Origin: Anabaena catenula FACHB-362
GTDB lineage: Bacteria > Cyanobacteriota > Cyanobacteriia > Cyanobacteriales > Nostocaceae
Reading direction: 5' to 3'
Length of the DNA: 64,000 nt
Assembly: GCF_014698735.1 (NCBI RefSeq)
Contig: NZ_JACJTQ010000001.1
Coordinates: forward strand, 371,732-435,731
The position numbers and the translations under genes were made by a program. Under the pieces are notes generated by a model that had not been told where the DNA came from, ran no database searches, and saw only the letters and a program-made list of their open reading frames with translations. This document shows positions 9,777 to 18,627 of this stretch, in pieces. Each line of letters begins with the position of its first letter. Position 1 is the first letter of the stretch.

Positions 9777-12700
9777 ATGACAATTTCAACTATTGAAGGT
9801 TTTCGCTTATCTCCGCAGCAAAGACATCTTTGGTTACAGCAAAAAAACGATGCCGATTATGCGGCTCAAGCTGCATTTTTAATTGCGGGTAATCTTAACG
9901 TTGAAGTATTACAAGAAGCTGTGCAAACAGTTGTTAATCGCCACGAAATTCTGCGTACAAATTTCCACACTTTACCCGGTGTGAAAATACCTGTACAAGT
10001 AATTCAAAATCATAATTTACTCGTCTGGCAGAATATCGATTTAAGTAAACATGATAGTCATGAACAGCCAACAAAAATAGAGAATTATTTAATTGCCGAC
10101 AGACGATTAATAAACGAATCATGCAATGATTCTCTTTTGCGTGTGAGTTTACTTATTTTGTCAGCTAACCAGTATCTTTTAGTTTTAACGCTACCGTCTT
10201 TATGTGCTGATGTTTGGACACTGAATAATTTATTCTCGGAAATTAGTCAGACCTATGCTTTATGCTTGAAAAATCAACAGTTATTAGATGAACCAATACA
10301 ATATATCCAATTTGCTGAATGGCAAAATCAATTGTTAGAGGATGAAGAAGCAGAGGAAGGAAAACAATATTGGCAACAACAGGACTTTACAAATCAACAA
10401 CCGTTAATTTTCCCTTGGGAAACTAATTTAACTGGAGAAAGTAAATTTGCATCCGCAATTTATAATCAGAATATTCCTCCAGAGTTATCTGCTAAAATTT
10501 CCGGTATTGCTACTCAGTATAATACTACAACTTCTAACTTTTTACTTGCTTGTTGGCAAACACTGATATGGCGGCTAACCAAGCAGTCTAATATAGTTGT
10601 TAATACTGTATTTAATGATAGAAAATATGAAGAGTTGCTGGAACTAATGGGATTAGCTGCTAAATCCTTACCTGTGCAGTGTGTGTTTCAGAAAGACTTT
10701 AAATTTTTAGAAGTTTTAAATCAAATTAGTGACAATATCCGCCAGATTAATAAATGGCAAGAATATTTTATTTGGCAAGACAATGTAGAAGGTGTAGCGA
10801 ATTACCAAGAGTTACCCATCGGGTTTGAATTTCAAGAGTTACCTGAAGATTGTTTAGCTGGTGATGTATCATTTTCTTTATTCCACCATTTTTCTTACTT
10901 TGCTCCTTTTAAATTAAAACTTAGTTGTCTGAAAAAAGAAGCCGAGATAATTCTAGAACTGCAATACAATGAAAGTTTATTATGTCATGACAATATTCAA
11001 CGGTTATTTGAATATTTTTTGACTATAGTAGCAAGTGCTGTTAATAATCTTAACGCTACTGTTTCTGAATTAGTAATTATCAATAACCAAGAACGTCATC
11101 AGTTATTAATTGAATTTAATAATACGCATAAAAATCATCCAAGTTATCAATCTATTCATCAACTATTTGAGCAGCAAGTTGAAAAGACACCTGAAGATAC
11201 TGCTGTAGTTTGTGAGAATAAAAAGCTGACTTATGCCCAACTGAATGCCAAAGCGAATCAGCTTGCTCATTACCTCAAACGCTTAGGGGTTGGTGCTGAT
11301 GTTTTAGTAGGGTTGTATGTCGAGAAGTCTGTTGATATCATCGTTGGTATATTGGGCATTCTCAAAGCTGGTGCTGCTTATCTACCATTAGACCCAAAAT
11401 TACCAGCAGAAAATCTAGCTTTTCGTTTACAAGATGCCCAAGCACCCATCTTATTAACACAGCAGTCGTTAGTGGAAAAACTTCCCCAAACGACAGCGCA
11501 AATTATCTGTTTAGATACTGACTGGGAAACTATTGATCAAGAAAATCAGGAAAATCTACAAATTTCTGTACAACCAGAAAATTTAGTTTATGCTATCTTT
11601 ACTTCTGGTTCTACTGGTAAACCCAAAGCTGTAGCGATAGAACATCAACAACTTCTCAATTACCTCTACGGCATTTTAGACAGACTCAATTTACCAGCAG
11701 CAGCGAGTTTTGCCACTGTTTCCACCTTCGCCGCAGATTTAGGTAATACAGTTGTGTTTGCTGCCTTGTGTACGGGTGGATGTTTACATATATTGTCTCA
11801 AGAAAGAGCATCTGATGCACAGGCGATCGCAGATTATTTTCAACAATATCCTATAGATTGCCTAAAAATTGTTCCCTCTCACCTCACTGCACTGTTAACA
11901 GCTTCTTCCACCCAATCAATTTTACCCCGTCAATGTCTAATTTTAGGTGGTGAAGCCAGCACTTGGGATTTAATTCAAACTATCAAAAAACAAGCTCCCA
12001 ACTGCCAAATATTCAACCACTATGGACCAACAGAAACTACAGTTGGTGTACTCACTTATCCAGTGGAAATTCCTCCTTCTCAAGCCAAAACAGTCCCTCT
12101 GGGACGACCTCTACCCAATACTCAGGTTTTCGTACTAGATGAACAATTACAACCTGTACCTATAGGCGTACCTGGAGAACTTTACATTGGTGGTGCTTGT
12201 TTGGCTAGAGGTTATCTCCATCGATCTGAATTAACACAGGAAAAGTTTATTCAAAACCCCTTTGTAAATTTACAATTACCAGCAGGCAAATTCAGCCAGA
12301 AAATCTATAAAACAGGTGACTTAGTTCGTTATTTACCAGATGGTAATCTAGAATTTTTAGGGCGAGTCGATAATCAAATAAAAATTCGTGGCTTCCGCAT
12401 TGAATTAGGAGAAATAGAAGCCACACTCAAAGAACATATTGAGGTACAATCGGCTGTAGTTATCGCTGAAGAAAATCAGCGCTTAGTAGCATATCTAGTT
12501 CTTAGTTCTGAATCAAACCGCAACCAGAATCAGCAGTCAGAAAGCATCAATAAATTACGCAGCTTTTGTCTGCAAAAACTACCTGATTATATGGTGCCAT
12601 CGGCTTTTGTGTTGCTCAAAGCATTACCACTGACACCCAACGGTAAAGTGGACATTCAAGCATTACTAGCGCTAGAAAAAACCCGTCCTGAAGTTAATCA

Positions 12701-14132
12701 AATTTACGTAGCAGCACGTACTCCTATAGAGAAACAGTTAGCTGAAATTTGGCTGCAACTTTTAAGATTGGAACGAGTAGGTATTCATGACAACTTTTTT
12801 GATTTGGGTGGACATTCTCTGCTAATTACGCAATTACTAGCCAAGGTAAGAAAAGTTTTCCAGATAGAATTACATTTACGTGATTTATTTGATGCACCGA
12901 CTATTGCTGATTTAGCTCAAATTATTGAGGACAAAAATGCAGGTATTGTGGCTCACACTGCCAATGTAAATCTGTTAAATGAAGCTGTCTTAGATCCAAG
13001 TATTCAAGTTAACTTAGCGGTTGAATATCCGAGCAGTCCCCAAAGTATATTGTTAACAGGAGCGACTGGTTTTATTGGTGCATTTTTACTGTACGAACTA
13101 TTGCAACAAACAACGGCAGATATTTATTGTTTAGTCCGTGGTGAAAATAATATTGCAGCGCAAGAAAGACTGAGTAATAGCTTAAAATCTTATTTACTCT
13201 GGGATGAAAGCTTTAGCCACAGAATTATTACTGTGAACGGAGATTTGGCTAAACCATTGTTGGGACTCAGTGAAGAGAAATTTCAATCGATGGCTAGTCA
13301 AATTGATGTTATCTATCACAATGGAGCATGGGTCAATTTTACTTACCCTTACTCTGTTCTCAAAGAAGCAAATGTACTAGGAACACAGGAAGTTTTACGT
13401 TTAGCTACACAAATTAAAGTTAAGCCAGTACATTTTATCTCCACAATTGGAGTGGCTCAAATACAAGATAAACTTGACAAAGGAGAAAAGAGTGATACTG
13501 GTTATACCCAAAGTAAATGGGTAGCTGAAAAGTTAATTAAAATTGCTGGAGAACGAGGAGTTCCGATTTCTATTTATAGACCAGGACGGATTTCTGGCGA
13601 TAGTAAAACAGGTGCTTGTAATCCTGAAGATCATACTTTTAGATTGATTCGTGGCTGTATTCAATTAGGAAGTGCGCCCAAGCAAGATGTGATGGTAAAT
13701 TTAACTCCTGTAGATTATGCCAGTAAAGCCATTGTTTATTTATCTCGGCAAAAAGCCTCTTTTGGTCAAGTCTTTGATATAACCAATCCTCAATCAATTT
13801 CTTGGTATGAGATGGCTAACTTAATTTGTGCATTGGGTTATCCCATAAAACAAATTTCCTACGAAGCTTGGCGAGATAAATTACTGCAAATTTCTGAAAT
13901 AGAAAACGATAATGCCTTATATCCACTAATAGGAATTTTTGCAGAAAGTTCTAAAAAATCTAGCAATAAGAATATTGCTAAACACAACTCTCACAATCAC
14001 CATACCCTAGCTGAGTTAGTGGAATCTGGTCTTACCTGTCCACCAGTTAATCATCAGTTGTTACAAACCTACTTTACGTATCTAATTCGTACTGGGTTCC
14101 TCAACCAACCACAATTAAGTCAAAAAATTTGA
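9777..14132 (+). CDS. NRPS with terminal reductase: C(degenerate)-A-PCP-R
   Basis: A 1451-residue NRPS. Residues 1-440 are condensation-like, but where HHxxxDG is expected the sequence reads LPSLCADVW, so both histidines are missing and catalysis is doubtful. The adenylation domain (about 460-960) has FTSGSTGKPKA and HYGPTE. Its substrate core is unusual: FAADLGN replaces FDxSxxE, so the usual Asp235 is Ala and the substrate is not predictable. The carrier has LGGHSL with Ser1014. The C-terminal domain (about 1090-1400) is a thioester reductase of the Lys2/short-chain-dehydrogenase type, with the NADPH loop LTGATGFIG and a YxxxK pair in GYTQSKW. Such domains release the chain as an aldehyde. 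A GGAAG site precedes the ATG. Confidence 0.93.
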   Translation: MTISTIEGFRLSPQQRHLWLQQKNDADYAAQAAFLIAGNLNVEVLQEAVQTVVNRHEILRTNFHTLPGVKIPVQVIQNHNLLVWQNIDLSKHDSHEQPTKIENYLIADRRLINESCNDSLLRVSLLILSANQYLLVLTLPSLCADVWTLNNLFSEISQTYALCLKNQQLLDEPIQYIQFAEWQNQLLEDEEAEEGKQYWQQQDFTNQQPLIFPWETNLTGESKFASAIYNQNIPPELSAKISGIATQYNTTTSNFLLACWQTLIWRLTKQSNIVVNTVFNDRKYEELLELMGLAAKSLPVQCVFQKDFKFLEVLNQISDNIRQINKWQEYFIWQDNVEGVANYQELPIGFEFQELPEDCLAGDVSFSLFHHFSYFAPFKLKLSCLKKEAEIILELQYNESLLCHDNIQRLFEYFLTIVASAVNNLNATVSELVIINNQERHQLLIEFNNTHKNHPSYQSIHQLFEQQVEKTPEDTAVVCENKKLTYAQLNAKANQLAHYLKRLGVGADVLVGLYVEKSVDIIVGILGILKAGAAYLPLDPKLPAENLAFRLQDAQAPILLTQQSLVEKLPQTTAQIICLDTDWETIDQENQENLQISVQPENLVYAIFTSGSTGKPKAVAIEHQQLLNYLYGILDRLNLPAAASFATVSTFAADLGNTVVFAALCTGGCLHILSQERASDAQAIADYFQQYPIDCLKIVPSHLTALLTASSTQSILPRQCLILGGEASTWDLIQTIKKQAPNCQIFNHYGPTETTVGVLTYPVEIPPSQAKTVPLGRPLPNTQVFVLDEQLQPVPIGVPGELYIGGACLARGYLHRSELTQEKFIQNPFVNLQLPAGKFSQKIYKTGDLVRYLPDGNLEFLGRVDNQIKIRGFRIELGEIEATLKEHIEVQSAVVIAEENQRLVAYLVLSSESNRNQNQQSESINKLRSFCLQKLPDYMVPSAFVLLKALPLTPNGKVDIQALLALEKTRPEVNQIYVAARTPIEKQLAEIWLQLLRLERVGIHDNFFDLGGHSLLITQLLAKVRKVFQIELHLRDLFDAPTIADLAQIIEDKNAGIVAHTANVNLLNEAVLDPSIQVNLAVEYPSSPQSILLTGATGFIGAFLLYELLQQTTADIYCLVRGENNIAAQERLSNSLKSYLLWDESFSHRIITVNGDLAKPLLGLSEEKFQSMASQIDVIYHNGAWVNFTYPYSVLKEANVLGTQEVLRLATQIKVKPVHFISTIGVAQIQDKLDKGEKSDTGYTQSKWVAEKLIKIAGERGVPISIYRPGRISGDSKTGACNPEDHTFRLIRGCIQLGSAPKQDVMVNLTPVDYASKAIVYLSRQKASFGQVFDITNPQSISWYEMANLICALGYPIKQISYEAWRDKLLQISEIENDNALYPLIGIFAESSKKSSNKNIAKHNSHNHHTLAELVESGLTCPPVNHQLLQTYFTYLIRTGFLNQPQLSQKI

Positions 14133-14327
14133 CATAAATAATCTTGCTCAAATACTCATCAGTAAATAGAACAATGCCCAACCTACACACTGAAACTACC
14201 AATCCAATAACTTTACAGCGACATATGTACATACATTTGCTATTTCAAAAATAAAAATTTTCTAATTAATTAGACTCATCAAAATTGTTGACGAACATCG
14301 AAATATCACTATCACAGCCATAGAATC

Positions 14328-15533
14328 ATGAAAATTTCAGGTAAAGCCACCTTGGAAGGAACAAAAAATTACCGAGATAAGCATATTGATAAATGTGCGC
14401 CAGAGCATTTCAGAACAAATAAAGAATTAATTGCTAGTTCTATTGGTATAGGAACTTATCTCGGTCAAGTTAATGAAGAAACTAATTACCAAGTTACCCA
14501 AGCTATAATTGAATCTGTTAGGCAAGGGATAAACTTAATTGATTCAGCAATTATTTATCGTGAACAGCAAGGAGAACGTAGTATAGGTGAAGCATTACGA
14601 TATCTGATAGAATCGGGATATATATCGAGAAACGAATTAATTATCTGTACTAAAGGTGGTTCTCTTACTGAAAAAACAACAGAATATCTAAATTGGTTTA
14701 ACCAAAATTACATTGAAAACAATAATTCTCAAGTCAGCACAACAGACTTAGTACAAAATTCCCACTGTATACACCCAGAATATCTACAAGACCAAATTAA
14801 TTTAAGTTTAGATAATTTGGGAGTAGAAACAATCGACGTTTACTATATCCATAATCCCGAAATACTGCTTTCAGAAATTTCGCTAGATGTTTTTTACAAA
14901 CGTTTGTATGCAGCATTTGAAGTGTTAGAATCAGCAGTTGAATCAGGGAAAATCGCTGCTTATGGTATTGCTACTTGGGATGGTTTGCGTATATCTCCAA
15001 ATAGTCCTCAACATTTAGATTTAGCAAAGATAAAGTCAGTAGCTGCTGAAGTAGGTGGTAATAAAAATGATAGATTTCGTTTTATCGAATTTCCTTTGAA
15101 TATGGGTATGCCAGAAGCTCTAATTGCTCCTACTCAAAATGTCGCAGGAGAGCTAGTTCCTGTTTTGGAAGCTGCTTATCGTTTAGGATTAACTTCAATA
15201 GCTAGTGCTTCTTTATATCAAGCACAAGTTATAGGCAGAATACCTGAAAGTGTTGTTAATGCTATTGGCAAAAATTTTAATTCTGATTCTCAACGCGCAC
15301 TACAATATACTCGCAGCGCACCCGGATTGCTCTCAGCACTTGTAGGTATGAAGAAGTTAGAACATATAGAGGAAAATTTAAAAACTAAGAGTTATCCGTC
15401 TTTAACAAAAGAAGAAATTCAAGAAGTAACTTATAGAATTGTAGAAGCTTTAAAATCTATGCAATTGATTAGTGAAAATTGCAATTTTGATATATCTCGT
15501 TTATCTTCTGTAACAAATGTGTTTACTGGATGA
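14328..15533 (+). CDS. Aldo/keto reductase family protein
   Basis: A 401-residue TIM-barrel oxidoreductase of the aldo/keto reductase superfamily. The catalytic tetrad can be followed: NLIDSA (Asp), IYREQ (Tyr), ICTKGG (Lys) and YYIHNPE (His). It lies 195 bases after the reductase-ended NRPS and before an MbtH-like gene on the same strand, so a role on the released peptide aldehyde or a precursor is plausible. The anachelin end group would need amination rather than reduction to an alcohol, so its exact step is open. A short N-terminal stretch of about 35 residues precedes the barrel. Confidence 0.8.
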   Translation: MKISGKATLEGTKNYRDKHIDKCAPEHFRTNKELIASSIGIGTYLGQVNEETNYQVTQAIIESVRQGINLIDSAIIYREQQGERSIGEALRYLIESGYISRNELIICTKGGSLTEKTTEYLNWFNQNYIENNNSQVSTTDLVQNSHCIHPEYLQDQINLSLDNLGVETIDVYYIHNPEILLSEISLDVFYKRLYAAFEVLESAVESGKIAAYGIATWDGLRISPNSPQHLDLAKIKSVAAEVGGNKNDRFRFIEFPLNMGMPEALIAPTQNVAGELVPVLEAAYRLGLTSIASASLYQAQVIGRIPESVVNAIGKNFNSDSQRALQYTRSAPGLLSALVGMKKLEHIEENLKTKSYPSLTKEEIQEVTYRIVEALKSMQLISENCNFDISRLSSVTNVFTG

Positions 15534-15586
15534 GATTTTAATCGCAAACAAAAAAGTTTTGAATAGAAATTGTAAGGTGATTAATA

Positions 15587-15811
15587 ATGAGTAGAGAAAA
15601 TCCTGAAGATACTACAATTTACAAAGTTGTAGTTAACCATGAAGAGCAATATTCAATTTGGCCTGCTGACCGAGAAAATGCCCTTGGCTGGAAAGATGCA
15701 GGTAAAAGTGGACTCAAATCAGAATGTCTAGAATACATCAAGGAAGTCTGGACTGATATGCGGCCTCTAAGTTTAAGGAAGCAAATGGAGGAGGCTGTTA
15801 GTACAAATTAA
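15587..15811 (+). CDS. MbtH-like NRPS accessory protein
   Basis: A 74-residue MbtH family protein that binds adenylation domains and supports their folding or activity. The family signature is nearly complete: [10 protein letters not shown], then GW, then SECLEYI, then [14 protein letters not shown]. The Pro that usually precedes the central GW (as in PxGW) is Ala here. The start is supported by AAGGTG about 9 bases upstream. It most likely serves the three adenylation domains encoded upstream. Confidence 0.93.
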   Translation: MSRENPEDTTIYKVVVNHEEQYSIWPADRENALGWKDAGKSGLKSECLEYIKEVWTDMRPLSLRKQMEEAVSTN

Positions 15812-16030
15812 TCATCACTAAGTTCTCAATTGCTATTTGTAAAGAGGGTTAACTTATCCACAATAATTGTATTTAGGAAAAAGGCTGATTTTAATTTACA
15901 TATGTTTTCTGGAGACCACTTTTTTCTGCATTCTGCCCAATCTCTTTTACTAGAAAATTTGGCTCAATATTTGCCGTATAGCTTACTAGTATAAATTTCG
16001 TATTTTCTGAAAAAACTCTCAAAAAACTGA

Positions 16031-16732
16031 ATGAATAATAGACTCAGAAACAGCTTGATTACCAGTTCAGAATCCTTTGCTCATAACCCGATTTTATCAG
16101 GACAAAATCTAGGTAAACAAATCCAAAATCAATGGTTATGGCGAAATTTAAATTTTGAACTTTTATCAGGAGAACAAGTTGCTGTGGTTGGTGCTTCAGG
16201 TTCTGGTAAGAGTTTGTTATTAAGAGCGATCGCTCATCTTGATTCTATCCAATCAGGACAATTTTTGTTTCAAGGAAAATCTATTGATTCTCAATATATA
16301 CCCCGCTATCGTTCACAAGTAATCTATCTCCATCAACGTCCTGCACTTTGGGAAGGAACTGTAGAAGATAACCTCAAACAAGTTTATCGTTTAGCAATCC
16401 ATCGTCACCAAGTTTATAACCAACAATTAATTCTTGACTATTTACAACTTTTACATAAACCTATTGATTTTTTACAACGTCCTGTGAGTGCAATTTCTGG
16501 AGGTGAAGCGCAAATCGTTGCTTTTTTACGTGCTTTGCAACTTTCACCCCTAGTTTTATTACTCGATGAACCTACCGCTTCATTAGATGCAGAAACAGTC
16601 CATTGTTTAGAAGCTTTAGTAACAGCTTGGCAAAGGCAAGATCCCCAAAGAGCATATCTTTGGACAAGTCATGATTCAACTCAGTTAAAACGTATTACCA
16701 ATCGTCAAATTCAGGTAAAAACTAAAGAATAA
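16031..16732 (+). CDS. fetA: FetA-type ABC ATPase (iron efflux family)
   Basis: A 233-residue ABC ATPase. Walker A is GASGSGKS, the signature is ISGGEAQ, Walker B is VLLLDEPTASLD, and the switch His is in TSHD. It overlaps the next gene by one base (TAATG). The partner is a UPF0014/FetB-type permease, which defines the FetAB (YbbL/YbbM) pair linked in E. coli to iron homeostasis and peroxide resistance. Here it follows siderophore-type NRPS genes, so a role in iron balance or export is a reasonable inference. Confidence 0.82.
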   Translation: MNNRLRNSLITSSESFAHNPILSGQNLGKQIQNQWLWRNLNFELLSGEQVAVVGASGSGKSLLLRAIAHLDSIQSGQFLFQGKSIDSQYIPRYRSQVIYLHQRPALWEGTVEDNLKQVYRLAIHRHQVYNQQLILDYLQLLHKPIDFLQRPVSAISGGEAQIVAFLRALQLSPLVLLLDEPTASLDAETVHCLEALVTAWQRQDPQRAYLWTSHDSTQLKRITNRQIQVKTKE

Positions 16733-17529
16733 TGACTAAAAGTTATATTGCTATTAGTTACGGTCAACTAGGATTATCAGCTTTATTTATTCTCATTAAT
16801 ATAGCTCTTTCATGGATTTTAAATTTAGGGCTGGGAAAAAATCTATTAATTGCTTCCCTGCGAATGGTAGTACAATTACTTATGGTGGGATATATACTAC
16901 AATGGGTATTCACTTTACGTAATCCAGTATTAATAATATGTGTAGCTTTGGCTATGACAATTATGGCGGTGATATCGAGTGTTAATCGTACTCGTCGGCG
17001 CTTTAATAGTATTTACTGGAATAATTTTATTTCTTTATTGTGTGGTTCATTTCTAGTTACAGGCTTTACTGTTAGCGGCATTATTCAAGTCAAACCTTGG
17101 TATGATCCTCAGTATTTAATTCCTCTATTGGGGATGATTTTAGGCAATGCTTTAACAGGAACTTCTCTCACATTAGAACGCTTTACAGAAGATTTAATTA
17201 GTCGTCGTGAACAAATAGAAGCACTACTAACTTTAGGTGCAACTCGTTGGGAAGCTGCCCATCAAACCATCAGAGAAGCCTTGAGAGTCGGGATGATTCC
17301 TACTATTAATTCGATGATGGTGATGGGATTAGTAAGTTTACCAGGAATGATGACAGGACAAATTTTAGCCGGTGCGAGTCCATCTGATGCTATCCGCTAC
17401 CAAATTGTGATTATTTTTGCCCAAGCATCAGGAACAGCTATCTCGACAATGGGGGTTGTATTATTGGCATTTTTGGCATTATTTAATCAAAAACATCAGA
17501 TGACAGATGCTTTATCGAAACAAGGTTAG
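16732..17529 (+). CDS. fetB: FetB-type ABC permease (UPF0014)
   Basis: A 265-residue integral membrane protein with about seven hydrophobic segments. UPF0014 hallmarks include a run of helices with RMVVQLLMVGYIL, GMILGNALTG, and the cytoplasmic ALLTLGATRWEAA loop that resembles an ABC coupling helix, followed by LVSLPGMMTGQILAG. Its ATG overlaps the fetA stop codon, which suggests translational coupling. It should form the membrane part of the FetAB transporter. Confidence 0.85.
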   Translation: MTKSYIAISYGQLGLSALFILINIALSWILNLGLGKNLLIASLRMVVQLLMVGYILQWVFTLRNPVLIICVALAMTIMAVISSVNRTRRRFNSIYWNNFISLLCGSFLVTGFTVSGIIQVKPWYDPQYLIPLLGMILGNALTGTSLTLERFTEDLISRREQIEALLTLGATRWEAAHQTIREALRVGMIPTINSMMVMGLVSLPGMMTGQILAGASPSDAIRYQIVIIFAQASGTAISTMGVVLLAFLALFNQKHQMTDALSKQG

Positions 17530-18295
17530 ACAAAATTTTGATGGTATATATGTAAAAATCTGGCGAGGTTTAAAATTATTTAACAGACAACAAAATTGTT
17601 TTTTTAATCATTATTTTTTATCTCTACTAACAGTTCTGATAGTTGGTTATTCTTTGCCGACGATGGCATCAGCAGAAAAGTCTAATGTCGGTAACGAATT
17701 AGAACTATTACAAACCGAGATTACAAAAAATGACCTCAAAATTATCCAACAGTTAGTCAGCATTGCCGAGCGTAAGTCTTCTCAAGTTTTGGAAGCAAAA
17801 ACAGCTATGGGCTGGCGTGCATTTCAGGATGTTATATCTATCGAATTATCACCCTCTCTGACTACGACAAATTACAACTCATCTGATGATCCTGAAGAAA
17901 GGGAAAGTAGTTTTTATCTGAGTATTTCTATTGATCCGATTAAGTTAATTAGTGCTTTTGAACGAAAACCGATATTGAAATCTCGTTGGCAAGAAGCCAA
18001 GCAGCAAAAAAGATTATCCGTAATTCAGAGCTACTTAGCTTATATCCAAGCTCGTCAAGCGACAAAAATCGCAGCTTATCGAATGCAAAATTTGACAAAT
18101 AATGAGCGTATTGCTAGTCTTAATTCTTCAAAAATCTCTGTGGAAAAAGTTAACAGTCTTAACAATCCTGAATATGTAGCAGCAGCTACTCAAATGCTTA
18201 ACACTAACGCACAAGAACAAATAGCCTTGGAAGAACTAGCAGCTTCTGTTGGTTTATCCACGCTAGCAATAATTACTATCCTCAATGGAAAATAA
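17507..18295 (+). CDS. Exported protein of unknown function, possibly TolC-like
   Basis: A 262-residue protein whose ATG lies inside the end of fetB (23-base overlap). A hydrophobic segment at about residues 36-50 ends in PTMASAEK, an exported or lipid-anchored pattern, preceded by an unusually long basic N-terminus. The rest is helical (QLVSIAERKSSQVLEAKTAM and a long helix around SYLAYIQARQATKIAAYRM) with a beta-like stretch between (EDRESSFYLSISI-type). This helix-strand-helix order recalls half of a TolC-like outer-membrane efflux protein, but the match is weak. Co-transcription with fetAB suggests a role in export. Confidence 0.5.
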   Translation: MLYRNKVRQNFDGIYVKIWRGLKLFNRQQNCFFNHYFLSLLTVLIVGYSLPTMASAEKSNVGNELELLQTEITKNDLKIIQQLVSIAERKSSQVLEAKTAMGWRAFQDVISIELSPSLTTTNYNSSDDPEERESSFYLSISIDPIKLISAFERKPILKSRWQEAKQQKRLSVIQSYLAYIQARQATKIAAYRMQNLTNNERIASLNSSKISVEKVNSLNNPEYVAAATQMLNTNAQEQIALEELAASVGLSTLAIITILNGK

Positions 18296-18416
18296 ACCAT
18301 CAAGGGGTAATTCGCAATTAATAAATTCAGATTTTATTTAGGGTTCAGGGTTTCAATCTATTGCCGAATTTTATTGAGGTTTTTATACCCTCAACACCTT
18401 CGACTTGGCAGGTTTT
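18296..18416. other. Intergenic gap, nothing coding seen
   Basis: This is the first part of a 332-base gap between two convergent transcription units (the + strand NRPS/fet unit and the - strand acylase operon). It is AT-rich. No convincing terminator hairpin was found; the rest of the gap holds an acetyltransferase remnant. Confidence 0.5.
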
Positions 18417-18530
18417 TTAAAGATTCCGCCACTCCATTAAAAATAGATTTTCATCACCACCCACCACTCTAAATCCCAGACGCTCATAATGTGAAGATAA
18501 AAATTTAAGCGTTTAGGGTGTGCATCCCAT
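18417..18530 (-). pseudogene. Remnant of a GNAT acetyltransferase C-terminus
   Basis: Read on the minus strand, this gap encodes HYERLGFRVVGGDENLFLME followed shortly by a stop at 18417-18419. That is the usual C-terminal strand-helix-strand of GNAT acetyltransferases (YERLGF). Upstream the frame is broken by stops and a shift, and no start or acetyl-CoA site remains. It is a gene relic at the convergent junction. Confidence 0.55.
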
Positions 18531-18627
18531 TTAATTTTGAATCCAGGAATTAATTTTCTCCAACCAGGCTACAAGATGATGCCAGTAATGCTGAGAATAA
18601 ATAGTAGGAGACCGACTTTCTGGCTTA

